Assembly: GCF_900177295.1 (NCBI RefSeq)
Contig: NZ_FWZX01000014.1
Coordinates: forward strand, 1-64,000
Direction of reading: 5' to 3'
DNA: 64,000 nucleotides
DNA from: Tistlia consotensis USBA 355
GTDB lineage: Bacteria > Pseudomonadota > Alphaproteobacteria > Kiloniellales > DSM-21159
In this document: piece after piece, positions 1 to 7,419 of the stretch
Layout of the letters: each line of letters opens with the position of its first letter
Numbering within the stretch: the stretch's first letter is position 1
Notes under the pieces: model-generated
Told to the model about the DNA's origin: nothing
The model's database searches: none
The model's input: only the letters and a program-made list of their open reading frames with translations
Translations under genes and position numbers: made by a program

Positions 1-80
1 TCGAACGCCTCGTCGCCGGCCATCCCCAGAGCCGCATCGACGACCTCATGCCCTGGGCATGCAAACCCGCTCAGGTGTGA
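1..80 (+). pseudogene. IS66-family transposase, C-terminal tail only
   Basis: The frame beginning at base 3 is open from the window edge to a TGA at 78-80 and encodes about 25 residues. They contain HPQSRIDDLMPW, which matches the very C-terminal element of IS66-family transposases (typically HPxSRLDELLPW). Only the end of the gene is inside the window, so it may be intact upstream or a remnant. It marks the left side as an insertion-prone accessory region. The assignment rests on one short motif. Confidence 0.6.
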
Positions 81-202
81 GCGAGACGACGCTTATCGAT
101 GATCTGTTCGGCGTCGCCTTGCGCCTTGGCGAGTGTTGCAAATGCAACGCCCACGGCCTGCTTCATGGCGAACAACTCCATCAGTATCTCTTTGTCGTCC
201 AT
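71..202 (-). CDS. Hypothetical 43-aa protein
   Basis: A short ATG-initiated frame starting MDDKEILMELFAMKQ and ending at a TGA that overlaps the end of the IS66 tail on the other strand. The predicted peptide is mostly helical and charged, with no motif I recognise. A GGGG stretch lies about 8-11 bases before the start, a weak ribosome-binding signal. It sits in the lower-GC section, so codon bias gives little help. It may be a real accessory small protein or chance. Confidence 0.25.
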   Translation of the reverse strand: MDDKEILMELFAMKQAVGVAFATLAKAQGDAEQIIDKRRLAHT

Positions 203-259
203 CTCATGTCCCCATCTAAGGCAATTGGGTGCTGAGCCTGCTCAGCTTGCTGTGGCGCG

Positions 260-721
260 TCACCTGACCGGCACCTGAGCCTTCTCAGGGAAGCCTGCTA
301 GATACTCTCTTATGAACGTCTTGGCTCGCTGCACGGAGTTGAAGCATTGCTCATAGAGCCCCTCGTATTCCACGTACCGGACAAGGAGCTCTCCCCAAGT
401 TGTTCCGGGCGGGATCGGACTGAGTTTTTCAGGGCAGGTAAGAAAGTACTGATCCAGAGAGTTGAGCATGTCTGTGACGACCTCGGGATCAAACTGAACC
501 GACCGTGTGGATGGATATTGACTGACGGGTGAGGCTTGCGTGTTTTTCCCAGTGAGTTCTTGAGCTTTCGATAGCTCTTCGATCAAGCTTGCTGGCGCTT
601 GTTGAATGAGCACTAACCGCTCTCCAGCAGGGGTAAATAGAACAACGATTAAAGTGGCGATTAGGGTGCAAGCGCCTGTTATGACTGCGGCGATTATCAT
701 CCCTCTAGTCTGTTCTGACAT
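260..721 (-). CDS. Membrane-anchored hypothetical protein (153 aa)
   Basis: One N-terminal transmembrane segment at about residues 8-30 (MIIAAVITGACTLIATLIVV) is followed by a soluble domain of about 120 residues that probably faces the periplasm. The soluble part is rich in Glu, Tyr and Pro and has two Cys near residues 96 and 126. I recognise no family. Base composition is clearly lower in GC than the core genes and codon use is mixed, as expected for acquired DNA between an IS66 tail and a serine recombinase. The frame is long and coherent enough to be a real gene. Confidence 0.55.
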   Translation of the reverse strand: MSEQTRGMIIAAVITGACTLIATLIVVLFTPAGERLVLIQQAPASLIEELSKAQELTGKNTQASPVSQYPSTRSVQFDPEVVTDMLNSLDQYFLTCPEKLSPIPPGTTWGELLVRYVEYEGLYEQCFNSVQRAKTFIREYLAGFPEKAQVPVR

Positions 722-844
722 GTACCGCTCCGTCTAGAGCCTCTAGCTGGGATTATAGACGCATTGCGGCTCAAACATTAGCCGCAAAAATCTGAAAGTA
801 CATGATCAATCATCCCCCCTCCAGTGTCCCCCCATTGGGGGCTT

Positions 845-862
845 GGTGCAGCAAACTGCATC
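845..862. repeat. GGTGCAG palindrome, copy 1
   Basis: Arms GGTGCAG and CTGCATC around the 4-nt centre CAAA, with one arm mismatch. The copy lies about 115 bases upstream of the recombinase start. It belongs to a set of four copies with the same arms (the others are at 2807, 4876 and 4909). It may be an operator or half of a recombination site. Confidence 0.5.
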
Positions 863-976
863 GAACGCCCAAACGTCCGCCGCGTGGAATTGGCTGTAAC
901 ATACACAACGACCGTTGACGTTTGTTACGGAGCGCCCTACATCCTCCCTGACTCAGCCACTCGGGGGGAGGCAGCC

Positions 977-1657
977 ATGGTTCGGTACGTCACATACAAG
1001 CGAGTCAGCACCAAGCGGCAGGGACACAGCGGCCTCGGGCTGGAGGCGCAGGAGCGCGACATTCGCCTGTTCCTGGAGTCCTACTCGGAGGAGCCGTGGG
1101 AGGTGGTCGGCGACTTCATCGAAGTGGAGAGCGGCGCCGATGCCGAGCGCCCGGAGCTGGCGAAGGCAATCGAGCTGGCGAAGCGGGAGCGTGCTGTCCT
1201 GCTGGTCGCGAAGCTCGACCGCCTCTCGCGCAAGGTCTCGTTCATCGCTGCCTTGATGGAGGACCCGAAGCTCAAGCTGAAGGTCGCGCAAATGCCCCAT
1301 GCCGACAAGTTCCAGCTCCACGTCTACGCGGCGCTCGCAGAGCAAGAGCGCGACTTCATCTCGCTCCGAACCAAGGCCGCGCTCCAGGAAGTGAAGGCGC
1401 GGGCGGAGCGGGAGAACCGGAAGCCCAACCTCGGCGGGCTCCGGGACAAGACGATGAAGCGCAACGTGGTCCTGAAGGCGCAGGCTGACGAGCGGGCGGC
1501 ACGGCTGCGGGGCGTGGTGGCGCCCCTCCGGGACCGTGGGGCGACGCTCAGAGAGATTGCGGCCGCGCTCAACGCGGCCGGGCTTGAGACCCCGCGCGGC
1601 GGGCAGTGGCAGGCGATGACTGTCAAGCGGGTCCTGGAGCGGCTCGACGCGGCGTGA
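977..1657 (+). CDS. Serine recombinase (resolvase/invertase family)
   Basis: A site-specific recombinase that would cut and rejoin DNA through a 5'-phosphoserine intermediate. The N-terminal catalytic domain has the nucleophile motif YKRVSTKRQ (Ser11) and the LLVAKLDRLSRK segment with catalytic Arg residues. A long helix (residues about 115-140) leads to a C-terminal helix-turn-helix near LREIAAALNAAGLETPRGG. At 226 aa it is a small recombinase, not a large serine integrase. I chose the ATG at 977 because a GGGGGAG Shine-Dalgarno lies 6 bases upstream and homology starts there; the open frame back to 824 has no conserved sequence. It probably moves, or once moved, the small element that follows, and copy 1 of the palindrome lies just upstream. 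Confidence 0.85.
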   Translation: MVRYVTYKRVSTKRQGHSGLGLEAQERDIRLFLESYSEEPWEVVGDFIEVESGADAERPELAKAIELAKRERAVLLVAKLDRLSRKVSFIAALMEDPKLKLKVAQMPHADKFQLHVYAALAEQERDFISLRTKAALQEVKARAERENRKPNLGGLRDKTMKRNVVLKAQADERAARLRGVVAPLRDRGATLREIAAALNAAGLETPRGGQWQAMTVKRVLERLDAA

Positions 1658-2305
1658 ATGTCGCGTCTCTGGCGTGAGACTGGACCCGGAAATCCGGTAT
1701 GCCTCCAGGAGTCGCTAGGAGCCCCATACAGACTCAAGTGCCATTCCGGCTAGGGCGGTAGCTGCCGACCCTTAGAAGACCCCTCGGCGGCCGGGAAATC
1801 GACTCCAGGGACTCCTGCCGGGGGCGTCCTTCACGCGGACGACGGGGACGAGATCACTGGCCCCGAGAGCCGACTGGCAGCCTGACGATACTGGGGAGAC
1901 GGAGGGCGGCGCGATAAGTCCGCCCTTTGGAGGAGAGACCGCCGCCCCACCCTCTATCCCCCTGTGTGCAGTTATGATTGTTGTTGAGTAGTGGGGCGTC
2001 CTGGCGAGGCCCCCGCCCTCACTTCCTCCCCGCCTGCTTCCTTCGTCCTGTCCCCCGGCAAGGGCATGGTGCCTCCCTGGCCCGTGCTCTTACCGGGAGG
2101 CAGTGCGTTCGCACCCGACCTCCCGCCCCAACAACCCACGTCGTCGACTCCTTCAGGGAGTCCGGCGCGGGAGTTGAACGGTCTTGCTCGGGTCCTCGCC
2201 CCCGACCTCCTGAAAGCGTGACGGCGCAGGGGGTCGGGGGATGACCGTGCCTCCGCACCCTTTCCTTTTTCGCAACTATGGACCCCTTCGAGGAGCCGAC
2301 CTCCC
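1658..2305. other. Non-coding gap after the recombinase
   Basis: About 650 bases without a convincing gene; overlapping frames on both strands look like GC-rich noise. A 7-bp stem (AGGGCGG at 1903-1909 with CCGCCCT at 1920-1926, followed by TTGG) is a weak terminator candidate for the recombinase. The AT-richer stretch around 1960-1995 could hold a promoter for the following operon, but I see no clear -35/-10 pair. Confidence 0.4.
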
Positions 2306-2578
2306 ATGCCCACGACCAGCAACCTCCCGCCCCGCCTCGGCCTCCGCCACGGTCGCGTCGCCAAGGAACGCCACCTCCAGCTCACCGAGACCTCCACCGA
2401 GGCGCTCCGGCTGTCCGGCCTCGCCTATCAGCTCTGGTGCCAGCGGCCGGTCTCGGATGCCGTCCTGATCAACCGGGCCATTCGCCTGCTCGGCAGCCAC
2501 GCAACCGAGCTGCTCAGGCACGGCGACCAGGACGCGATCAACGCCGAGCTGACGGCCCTTCACGCGGCCCGAGGCTGA
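2306..2578 (+). CDS. Small hypothetical protein, possible ribbon-helix-helix
   Basis: First gene of a five-gene operon (90 aa). After a basic N-terminus the sequence runs ERHLQLTETSTEALRLSG, then a helix ending in LW, then PVSDAVLINRAIRLLG. One strand followed by two helices resembles ribbon-helix-helix DNA-binding proteins, but the match is by predicted shape only. GGAG lies about 10 bases before the ATG. The next gene starts 3 bases after its stop. It could be the element's transcriptional regulator. Confidence 0.6.
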   Translation: MPTTSNLPPRLGLRHGRVAKERHLQLTETSTEALRLSGLAYQLWCQRPVSDAVLINRAIRLLGSHATELLRHGDQDAINAELTALHAARG

Positions 2579-2581
2579 CCG

Positions 2582-2842
2582 ATGGCCGACCCCAAGCGCG
2601 AAGTCCTGGAGCGCATCTGGCTGGCTCAGGCTGAGAAGCTGGCGGCGCTCCTGGAGACGACCCCGGCCGACCAGCTCCAGGCGGCCCTGCTCAACGTCGC
2701 CCGCCAGTTCCTCAGCGACAACGGCATCAACCGTGCGTCGCTCTCCGTGCCCGACATCGCCGAGGCGCTGAGCGGGATCACCGACCTCCCGTTCACCGAC
2801 CCCGAAGGTGCAGCCGACTGCACCGAACCCGAGTTCCGCTAG
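2582..2842 (+). CDS. Small protein resembling T7-type terminase small subunits
   Basis: 86 aa, ATG 3 bases after the preceding stop. The segment LLNVARQFLSDNGI (about residues 38-51) resembles the LxVARQFLKDNxI signature of small podoviral terminase (DNA maturase A) subunits, which are also about 80-90 aa and helical before that motif. No terminase large subunit is present, so if the match is right it is an orphan, as in phage satellites. The last codons contain palindrome copy 2. The gene is well supported as coding by packing and codon bias; the function is tentative. Confidence 0.55.
   Translation: MADPKREVLERIWLAQAEKLAALLETTPADQLQAALLNVARQFLSDNGINRASLSVPDIAEALSGITDLPFTDPEGAADCTEPEFR
2807..2824. 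repeat. GGTGCAG palindrome, copy 2 (inside a gene end)
   Basis: Perfect 7-bp arms GGTGCAG and CTGCACC around CCGA. It lies in the last codons of the 86-aa gene and 22 bases before the next start codon, so it could fold in the mRNA near that ribosome-binding region or bind a protein. Confidence 0.55.
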
Positions 2843-2845
2843 ACC

Positions 2846-3556
2846 ATGACCGACCCCGAGACCGAAAGGCGACTGCGGGAGGCACGGGCGAGTGCCCGTC
2901 CCTGCGCGTTCGCCGGCTGCCAGCTCCCTCGGAAGGAGTTGGGGCAGTTCTGCTCCACCCACGCCAAGCGCCAGGAGAACACCGGAGACGCCGCAGGGCG
3001 CATGATCACCACCCTTGAGCTGTCCCCTTACCGCGACTTGGCGGAAGCCTTCATCGACCGCAACCGCCAGCACCCCGGCATCATCGCTGCGCTGGTCCGC
3101 ATCCAGTCCTGGATCAACAGCGGCGAGACACCCCCGCGCGTCACCCCGTCCACGCCCGCCGACCAGCGGACCTCCGCTTGGTTCGCCAGGATGCGGAGGG
3201 AGGGTGTCTGGCCGGAGAGCGTCCTAGCCATGGTCTTCGGGCTCTACGCCCTCCAGGCCGACCAGCCCGCGACCTTCGCCAGCGACCGCCACTTCCGGCA
3301 CATGCTCGCCTACCGCGTCCTGCGGCTGGTCCCCGGCGAGCGCCGTTACAGCAGCTCGGGGCAGCGGTTCTATGCCCGCGTCCCCGCCAGGGTGCGCGAC
3401 TACCTCTCGCTACTGATCGTCGGCGCCTTCGGTGCGCTCGCGCTCAAGGCCACCCCGCACCTTCTCGCCAGCCGCAAGCCCGTTGGTCCGAGCGCCGAGC
3501 CGGTGCCGGGGACCGACACCCCGTTCTCCAAGACCCCAAGCAAGGAACCAGCATGA
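2846..3556 (+). CDS. Hypothetical protein with N-terminal Cys/His cluster and C-terminal hydrophobic segment
   Basis: 236 aa. Near the N-terminus CAFAGCQ...FCSTHAK gives a C-x4-C-x10-C-x2-H pattern that could bind zinc, as in many phage-encoded zinc-ribbon proteins. The middle is helical and Arg-rich (WFARMRREGVW, HFRHMLAYRVLRLV). A hydrophobic stretch at about residues 192-212 (YLSLLIVGAFGALALKA) could be a membrane segment, followed by a Pro/Ser-rich tail. It starts 3 bases after the previous gene and overlaps the next by ATGA, so it is translationally coupled. I do not recognise the family. Confidence 0.65.
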   Translation: MTDPETERRLREARASARPCAFAGCQLPRKELGQFCSTHAKRQENTGDAAGRMITTLELSPYRDLAEAFIDRNRQHPGIIAALVRIQSWINSGETPPRVTPSTPADQRTSAWFARMRREGVWPESVLAMVFGLYALQADQPATFASDRHFRHMLAYRVLRLVPGERRYSSSGQRFYARVPARVRDYLSLLIVGAFGALALKATPHLLASRKPVGPSAEPVPGTDTPFSKTPSKEPA

Positions 3557-4563
3557 CCACTCACTATCAGGTTCACCCCAACGACGCCGAGGCGCTCCGG
3601 AGCGAGGCCCGGCAGGAGCGCGACGACTCCGAACAGTACGGGGGCGCCAACCCGCGCAACCCGACCGCCACTTGGCGTGGTGCCGGCGGCGTCGCCCGGA
3701 TCACCATCGGCGCCCCGCCCCCGGAGGCGCCCCGCTACCCGGCCGGGCAGACCACGTTCCACCGCCCCGGCATCTCCAGCGAGCCGCTGTCGCCCCAGGT
3801 GGTGAAGGACTCCGACCTCGTGACGCTCTCCAACGGCATGACGACCAGCGTGAAGGTCGCTGTCCGTATGGGCCAGCTGATGCGGGACGGTGCCGGCGCC
3901 TACTACGAGCCGGGCTCCTCTCAGGCCCCGCAGGTGGCCGCGGGGAGTCGCATCGGCGACGGGCAGGGGTACACGCCGCCCAAGGCTGAGGCGGCCCCGA
4001 GCGAGCCTCTGGAGGGCTTCCAGGACGCGGCCGTGGAGCGGGAGTTCTCGCACTTCGCCGGCGCCGTGGACACCTACACTCAGGTCTCCATCATCGGCGA
4101 GTACCTCCGGGGCGACGACTTCGACATCTCGGAGCGCCTGCTGTTCAAGGTCGCCGACCAGCTCGGGGTCTCGCCGCAGGAAGCGGGGGAGCGTCTCGGC
4201 CGCTTCGCCACCGCCCTGTCCAACCAGTGGGTCTCGACCGTCCAGAAGGCCGGCGTCTACGACATGGCGGACTTCGTGGCGTGGTGCCGCGAGAGCCCCG
4301 TCCGGATGGAGAGCCTGAAGAAGGCGATGCGGAACCAGGCGATGAACCGCACGACCAAGGACTATCGGGCGATGGCGCAGAGCTACCTGGAGAACCTCGA
4401 CCAGCGGGACCCCGAAGCCCTGCTCAACGCCGTGTACGACGGCGGCATCCGCGCCATGAAGATTGGCAACGAGGTGGTCCTTGAAGTGCCCGGCGAGGGG
4501 CAGGTCCCGTGGAAGACCGCTGTCCGCCTCGGGATGGTCTTCGCCCCCGAGAAGATCCGCTAG
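3553..4563 (+). CDS. Hypothetical accessory-element protein (336 aa)
   Basis: The start ATG overlaps the preceding stop (ATGA at 3553-3556). An extended, polar, Pro/Gly-rich N-terminal third with no obvious fold is followed by a helical C-terminal two-thirds (from about EGFQDAAVEREFSHF), ending in a small beta-like segment (GNEVVLEVPGEGQVPW). No signal peptide or membrane segment. The disordered-then-helical layout is seen in phage scaffolding and internal virion proteins, but no motif allows a call. It is the largest gene of the element, with the host's GC-rich codon use, so it has either resided long in high-GC genomes or adapted. Confidence 0.65.
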   Translation: MTTHYQVHPNDAEALRSEARQERDDSEQYGGANPRNPTATWRGAGGVARITIGAPPPEAPRYPAGQTTFHRPGISSEPLSPQVVKDSDLVTLSNGMTTSVKVAVRMGQLMRDGAGAYYEPGSSQAPQVAAGSRIGDGQGYTPPKAEAAPSEPLEGFQDAAVEREFSHFAGAVDTYTQVSIIGEYLRGDDFDISERLLFKVADQLGVSPQEAGERLGRFATALSNQWVSTVQKAGVYDMADFVAWCRESPVRMESLKKAMRNQAMNRTTKDYRAMAQSYLENLDQRDPEALLNAVYDGGIRAMKIGNEVVLEVPGEGQVPWKTAVRLGMVFAPEKIR

Positions 4564-4572
4564 CGAGCGAGG

Positions 4573-4764
4573 ATGACCGTGGAAGCAACCACCATCAACA
4601 TGCCTGCCGACTCCGCCGTGGAGTCGCGCTCAGGGCAAGTCACGATCAAGCGGACTGGCGAGAGCCACTTCCGCGTCGTCGTGGACGGCGAGACCCTGCC
4701 GCAGGGCTTCGACTCCCTGAGCGCCGCTGCCGCGATCTTCCAGAAGATGGCGGCCGGTAGCTGA
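4573..4764 (+). CDS. Small hypothetical protein (63 aa), last gene of the element operon
   Basis: Starts 9 bases after the 336-aa gene. The core reads VTIKRTGESHFRVVVDGETL, a pair of beta strands around a turn, then a short helix (SAAAAIFQKMA). This looks like a tiny beta-beta-alpha domain, but I cannot name it. GAGCGAGGATG gives a short Shine-Dalgarno spacing. The palindromes at 4876 and 4909 follow its end. Confidence 0.55.
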   Translation: MTVEATTINMPADSAVESRSGQVTIKRTGESHFRVVVDGETLPQGFDSLSAAAAIFQKMAAGS

Positions 4765-4875
4765 CCGCTGGAGACGCCCTCACACTTGAGGACGTTCCTC
4801 TAGCCGCGATCCCCGCCCGGTCCTGACAGGTGCGCCCGAGGGCAGCCTTGAGGGGCAACCGGGCGGGGACGCGAA

Positions 4876-4893
4876 GGTGCAGTCAACTGCACC
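4876..4893. repeat. GGTGCAG palindrome, copy 3
   Basis: Perfect arms GGTGCAG and CTGCACC around TCAA, 112 bases downstream of the last operon gene. No T-run follows, so a standard intrinsic terminator is unlikely. Copies 2 and 3 share a GAA before the left arm. Confidence 0.55.
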
Positions 4894-4908
4894 TCGGTTT
4901 CTCGAGCC

Positions 4909-4927
4909 GGTGCAGCGACGCTGCACC
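4909..4927. repeat. GGTGCAG palindrome, copy 4
   Basis: A 19-bp palindrome: GGTGCAGCG, one central A, then CGCTGCACC. It lies 15 bases after copy 3 and differs from the others in its centre. A lone GGTGCA half-site occurs shortly after, near 4943. Confidence 0.55.
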
Positions 4928-5563
4928 ATTGGAATATCTGGTGCATGTCGGGCGGCAGCCGGCTCCTTGCAGGATCTTGCCTTCCGGCTTGGTCGAGCAG
5001 GATGGCCCACCTCAGGGCGTCCTATCCGACTGCCGTGGGCGAGACCTAGCGTCCCACCAACTACGTTCAGAGCTTATCCGCTGGGCTGGCAAGACCTGAT
5101 GCCTCCAAGGCCGCTCCCCGTCATCCGGGCAGTGCCAAGGAGAATTCCTCAGCCAATTACACGGACCACGGCTCACGAACCACCGTGGCGCTGTCACTTT
5201 GCTCCTAGCCCTCGTCTCCCCTACAGGGACACCTCACAGCAGGTTCGTGCTACCGTGCCGCAAGATCGGGGAGGAGAAAATCGCGTTGCATGACACCTCG
5301 CTTTTCTCCCCCGCCGTTTCGGGGTGCCGCACTATATGGTGTGCCTTGAACGCGGCCTCAAGCGCGATATGCTGATTTTCTTCTCCTGTGGTTGCTGTTG
5401 CCAGCTTGACGCGCGGTCCGAGCGAAAATGTTGGTGGGAAACGTTGGTGGATGGCGTACAGCGCGTCTTCATAAGCCACTGATATGCAGCACTTTTATTT
5501 GATGTTCCGCATGCTTCATCGAGTACTACTCGCGCTGACCGCTCGGTTCCGTTCCGAGTTTCG

Positions 5564-5591
5564 CGAAGGCCCCGGCTCGCCGGGGCCTTCG
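5564..5591. terminator. Strong hairpin, likely bidirectional terminator
   Basis: A perfect 12-bp GC-rich stem (CGAAGGCCCCGG with CCGGGGCCTTCG) around CTCG, followed by TCGTTT. It lies about 100 bases beyond the end of the STAS-like cluster, which reads towards it on the minus strand. On the plus strand no gene is visible upstream, so it could also end an untranslated RNA. Confidence 0.6.
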
Positions 5592-5687
5592 TCGTTTGGG
5601 GCGACGGCCCGATGCCGCCGGCCATGGGCCCGGCGGGCAGTCGGACGGGAGGGGGACACGACGCGGGGCGTCGCGCCGTCCGGGGCC

Positions 5688-6140
5688 TCAGTCGTCCTGC
5701 CTGCCGCTGCCGGCGGGCTCCGGCTCGCCCGGCGGTCGCAGGCCCGCCAGGGCCCAGGCGTAGGCCTCGTCGCCGTCTCGAAAGGCCCGGGTCTCGACCT
5801 CGGCGTGGAAGAACAGGCGCTGGTATTCGGAGAACAGGGTGACCGCCGTCTCGGCGCCCTTCTCGTCGCCGATGACGATGGCGATGCGGAAGGGGCTCGG
5901 GCGCCGCTCCCTCAGGAACTGCGCGAACTCCTGGAACTGATCCGGCCAGTCCCGGTCCGGCAGCGCGCAGTTCCGGATGTCCGCGACGATCGGGCGGCCG
6001 TCATAGTCGGCGGGGCCGTAACGGGACTCGAAGATCTCGCGGCGCAGACGGATGTAGGCCGAGGCGCTGAACATGCCGTCGAGGACGGCGACGATCACGC
6101 CGTTGGCGTCGATCTCCATGGTCATGCTGAAGCCCGGCAT
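5688..6140 (-). CDS. STAS/SpoIIAA-like protein, paralogue 1
   Basis: 150 aa. The alpha/beta layout fits the SpoIIAA-like (STAS-fold) family: opening strands (MTMEIDANGVIVAVLDG), a helix (YIRLRREIFESRY), YDGRPIVADIR, then RIAIVIGDEKG and the closing motif AEVETRAFRDGDEAYAWAL. I start it at 6140 because all four paralogues begin at a Met followed by a short xF-MT segment, and AGGAAG lies before this ATG. It is the last of four tandem relatives transcribed away from a histidine kinase. STAS proteins are often protein-interaction switches, but the phosphorylatable Ser of true anti-anti-sigma factors is not evident. Confidence 0.7.
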   Translation of the reverse strand: MPGFSMTMEIDANGVIVAVLDGMFSASAYIRLRREIFESRYGPADYDGRPIVADIRNCALPDRDWPDQFQEFAQFLRERRPSPFRIAIVIGDEKGAETAVTLFSEYQRLFFHAEVETRAFRDGDEAYAWALAGLRPPGEPEPAGSGRQDD

Positions 6141-6277
6141 TCCGCTTCCTCGGCCGATGCGCACATCCCTTGCGGCGTCGCTCGGTGATATATCCGTCAG
6201 CCGACCCTCGACAACCGGTCTCGGCGTTGCGCGGCAGTCCGGGGGGTTCGGCCGCGGGTCGCATGGCCTCGCCCCGG

Positions 6278-6793
6278 TCAGCCTCGTTCGTCGAGGGTTT
6301 CCGGATCCGTCACGTGGGCCTGACCGTCTCGGACGGTCTTCGGCGCGTCCGTCCGCTGTTCCGGGGCGCCTTCGTCGCCGTCGGCGGGCGGTGCGCCGGC
6401 CAGGGCCCAGGCGTAGCCCTCGTCGTAGTCGAGGAAGGCGCGGGTTTCGACGCCCGGGTGATGGAAGAGCTTCTGGTACTCGGCGAGCAGGGCGACCGCC
6501 AGCTCGGAGCCGTCCTCCCCGCTGACGATGACGGCACGCCGGAAGGGCTTGCGGTGCTCGCGCTTCATCACGTCGGCGACGATCTTGAACTCCGTCGCCC
6601 AGTCGCGCTTGGGCAGGCGGCAGCGGCGCATGTCCGTCACGGCGGGCCGGCCGTCGTAGTCCGCGACCCGGTAGCGGCTCTCGAACAGCTCACGGCGCAG
6701 GCGCAGCCATTCCTCGCCGTCGTAGCGGCCCTCGCAGACCGTGACGATGACGCCGTTGGGGTCGAGGTCTATCGTCATGTTGAACGCCGGCAT
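6278..6793 (-). CDS. STAS/SpoIIAA-like protein, paralogue 2
   Basis: 171 aa with the same layout as its neighbours: MTIDLDPNGVIVTVCEG, then RREL FESRYRVADYDG in two parts of one helix-strand unit, TDMRRCRLPKRDW, AVIVSGEDGSELAVALLAEYQKLF and ETRAFLDYDEGYAWALAG. The C-terminal tail of about 40 residues is charged, low in complexity and not shared with the others. Start at 6793 by alignment with the paralogues; a G6 run lies about 6 bases upstream. It is 137 bases from paralogue 1 and 72 from paralogue 3, so the cluster is probably one transcript but not translationally coupled. Confidence 0.7.
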   Translation of the reverse strand: MPAFNMTIDLDPNGVIVTVCEGRYDGEEWLRLRRELFESRYRVADYDGRPAVTDMRRCRLPKRDWATEFKIVADVMKREHRKPFRRAVIVSGEDGSELAVALLAEYQKLFHHPGVETRAFLDYDEGYAWALAGAPPADGDEGAPEQRTDAPKTVRDGQAHVTDPETLDERG

Positions 6794-6865
6794 GGCTTGC
6801 CCCCCGGTCGGACGACCTGTCCGATCTGCTCGTGTTGCTGACTGTATGGGCGACAATAAGGCAAT

Positions 6866-7300
6866 CTATGGTAGCTTTGCGCATTCGCTCGGCCGGTCGA
6901 GCGAAGCCAGGGCCCAGGCATAGCCCTCGTCGTAGTCGAGGAAGGCGCGGGTCTCGACGTCCGGGTGATGGAAGATCTTCTGGTACTGGGCGAAGAGTGC
7001 GACCGCCAGGTCCGCGCCGTCCTTCCGGCCGATGATCAGGGCGCGGCGGAACGGCTTCATGCGCTGGTGCTTCATGGCGTCGGCGATGGCTTTGAACTGG
7101 CTCGCCCAGTCGAGCGCGGGCAGCTGGCAGCGGCGCATGTCGCTGACCACGGGATGCCCGTCGTAGGCCTCGAGCGGATAGCGGCTCTCGAAGATCGCGC
7201 GGCGCTGGCGCACCCACTGGGAGGCGTCGAAGACGCCTTCGCAGACGGTGATGACGACGCCCCGCTCGTCGAGCTCCATGGTCATGCCGAAACGCTGCAT
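6866..7300 (-). CDS. STAS/SpoIIAA-like protein, paralogue 3
   Basis: 144 aa, the shortest and most compact copy: MTMELDERGVVITVCEG, QWVRQRRAIFESRY, HPVVSDMRRCQLPALDW, ALIIGRKDGADLAVALFAQYQ and VETRAFLDYDEGYAWALASL. Closest to paralogue 2: both have the RRC(Q/R)LP and DYDEGYAWAL wording. Start at 7300 by paralogue alignment, although the same frame remains open far upstream on the minus strand (into paralogue 4), which is a GC-rich artefact. GAAGG lies about 8 bases before the ATG. It ends with TAG 72 bases before paralogue 2. Confidence 0.7.
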   Translation of the reverse strand: MQRFGMTMELDERGVVITVCEGVFDASQWVRQRRAIFESRYPLEAYDGHPVVSDMRRCQLPALDWASQFKAIADAMKHQRMKPFRRALIIGRKDGADLAVALFAQYQKIFHHPDVETRAFLDYDEGYAWALASLDRPSECAKLP

Positions 7301-7419
7301 GGCTGTGCCTTCGCCTCCGCCTCCAGGGGCGATCGCGCTTGTCCCGACCCGGATTCCGGCCGAACGGCCATGAACAAATCGTTGACGGCCCCGACGCCGT
7401 CCCGACGGGCGGGCGCCGC

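Larger units (their letters stand above)
4765..5687. other. Non-coding right flank of the accessory element
   Basis: About 920 bases without a supported gene. It holds two GGTGCAG palindromes (4876, 4909) and a strong hairpin at 5564-5591. The 5100-5530 part is AT-richer and less biased than the core genome, as on the left flank, which suggests acquired or decayed DNA. A frame on the minus strand at 5234-5479 has atypical codons and no ribosome-binding site, so I did not call it. Confidence 0.5.

Noticed and set aside
824..976. N-terminal extension of the serine recombinase
   Set aside because: No conserved residues, and a strong Shine-Dalgarno precedes the inner ATG at 977 where the catalytic domain begins.
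1972..2397. 141-aa minus-strand frame before the element operon
   Set aside because: Gly/Arg-rich, low-information translation overlapping the start of a better-supported gene.
5234..5479. 81-codon minus-strand frame (starts with GTG, reads AYEDALYAIHQRF)
   Set aside because: Codon use is unlike both host and element genes, there is no ribosome-binding site, and I recognise no family. It could be a fossil.
5500..5590. tRNA or tmRNA end next to the hairpin, as an integration site
   Set aside because: No T-loop consensus (GGTTCGAnTCC) or acceptor stem could be found; the TTCCGTTCC text is not a T-arm.
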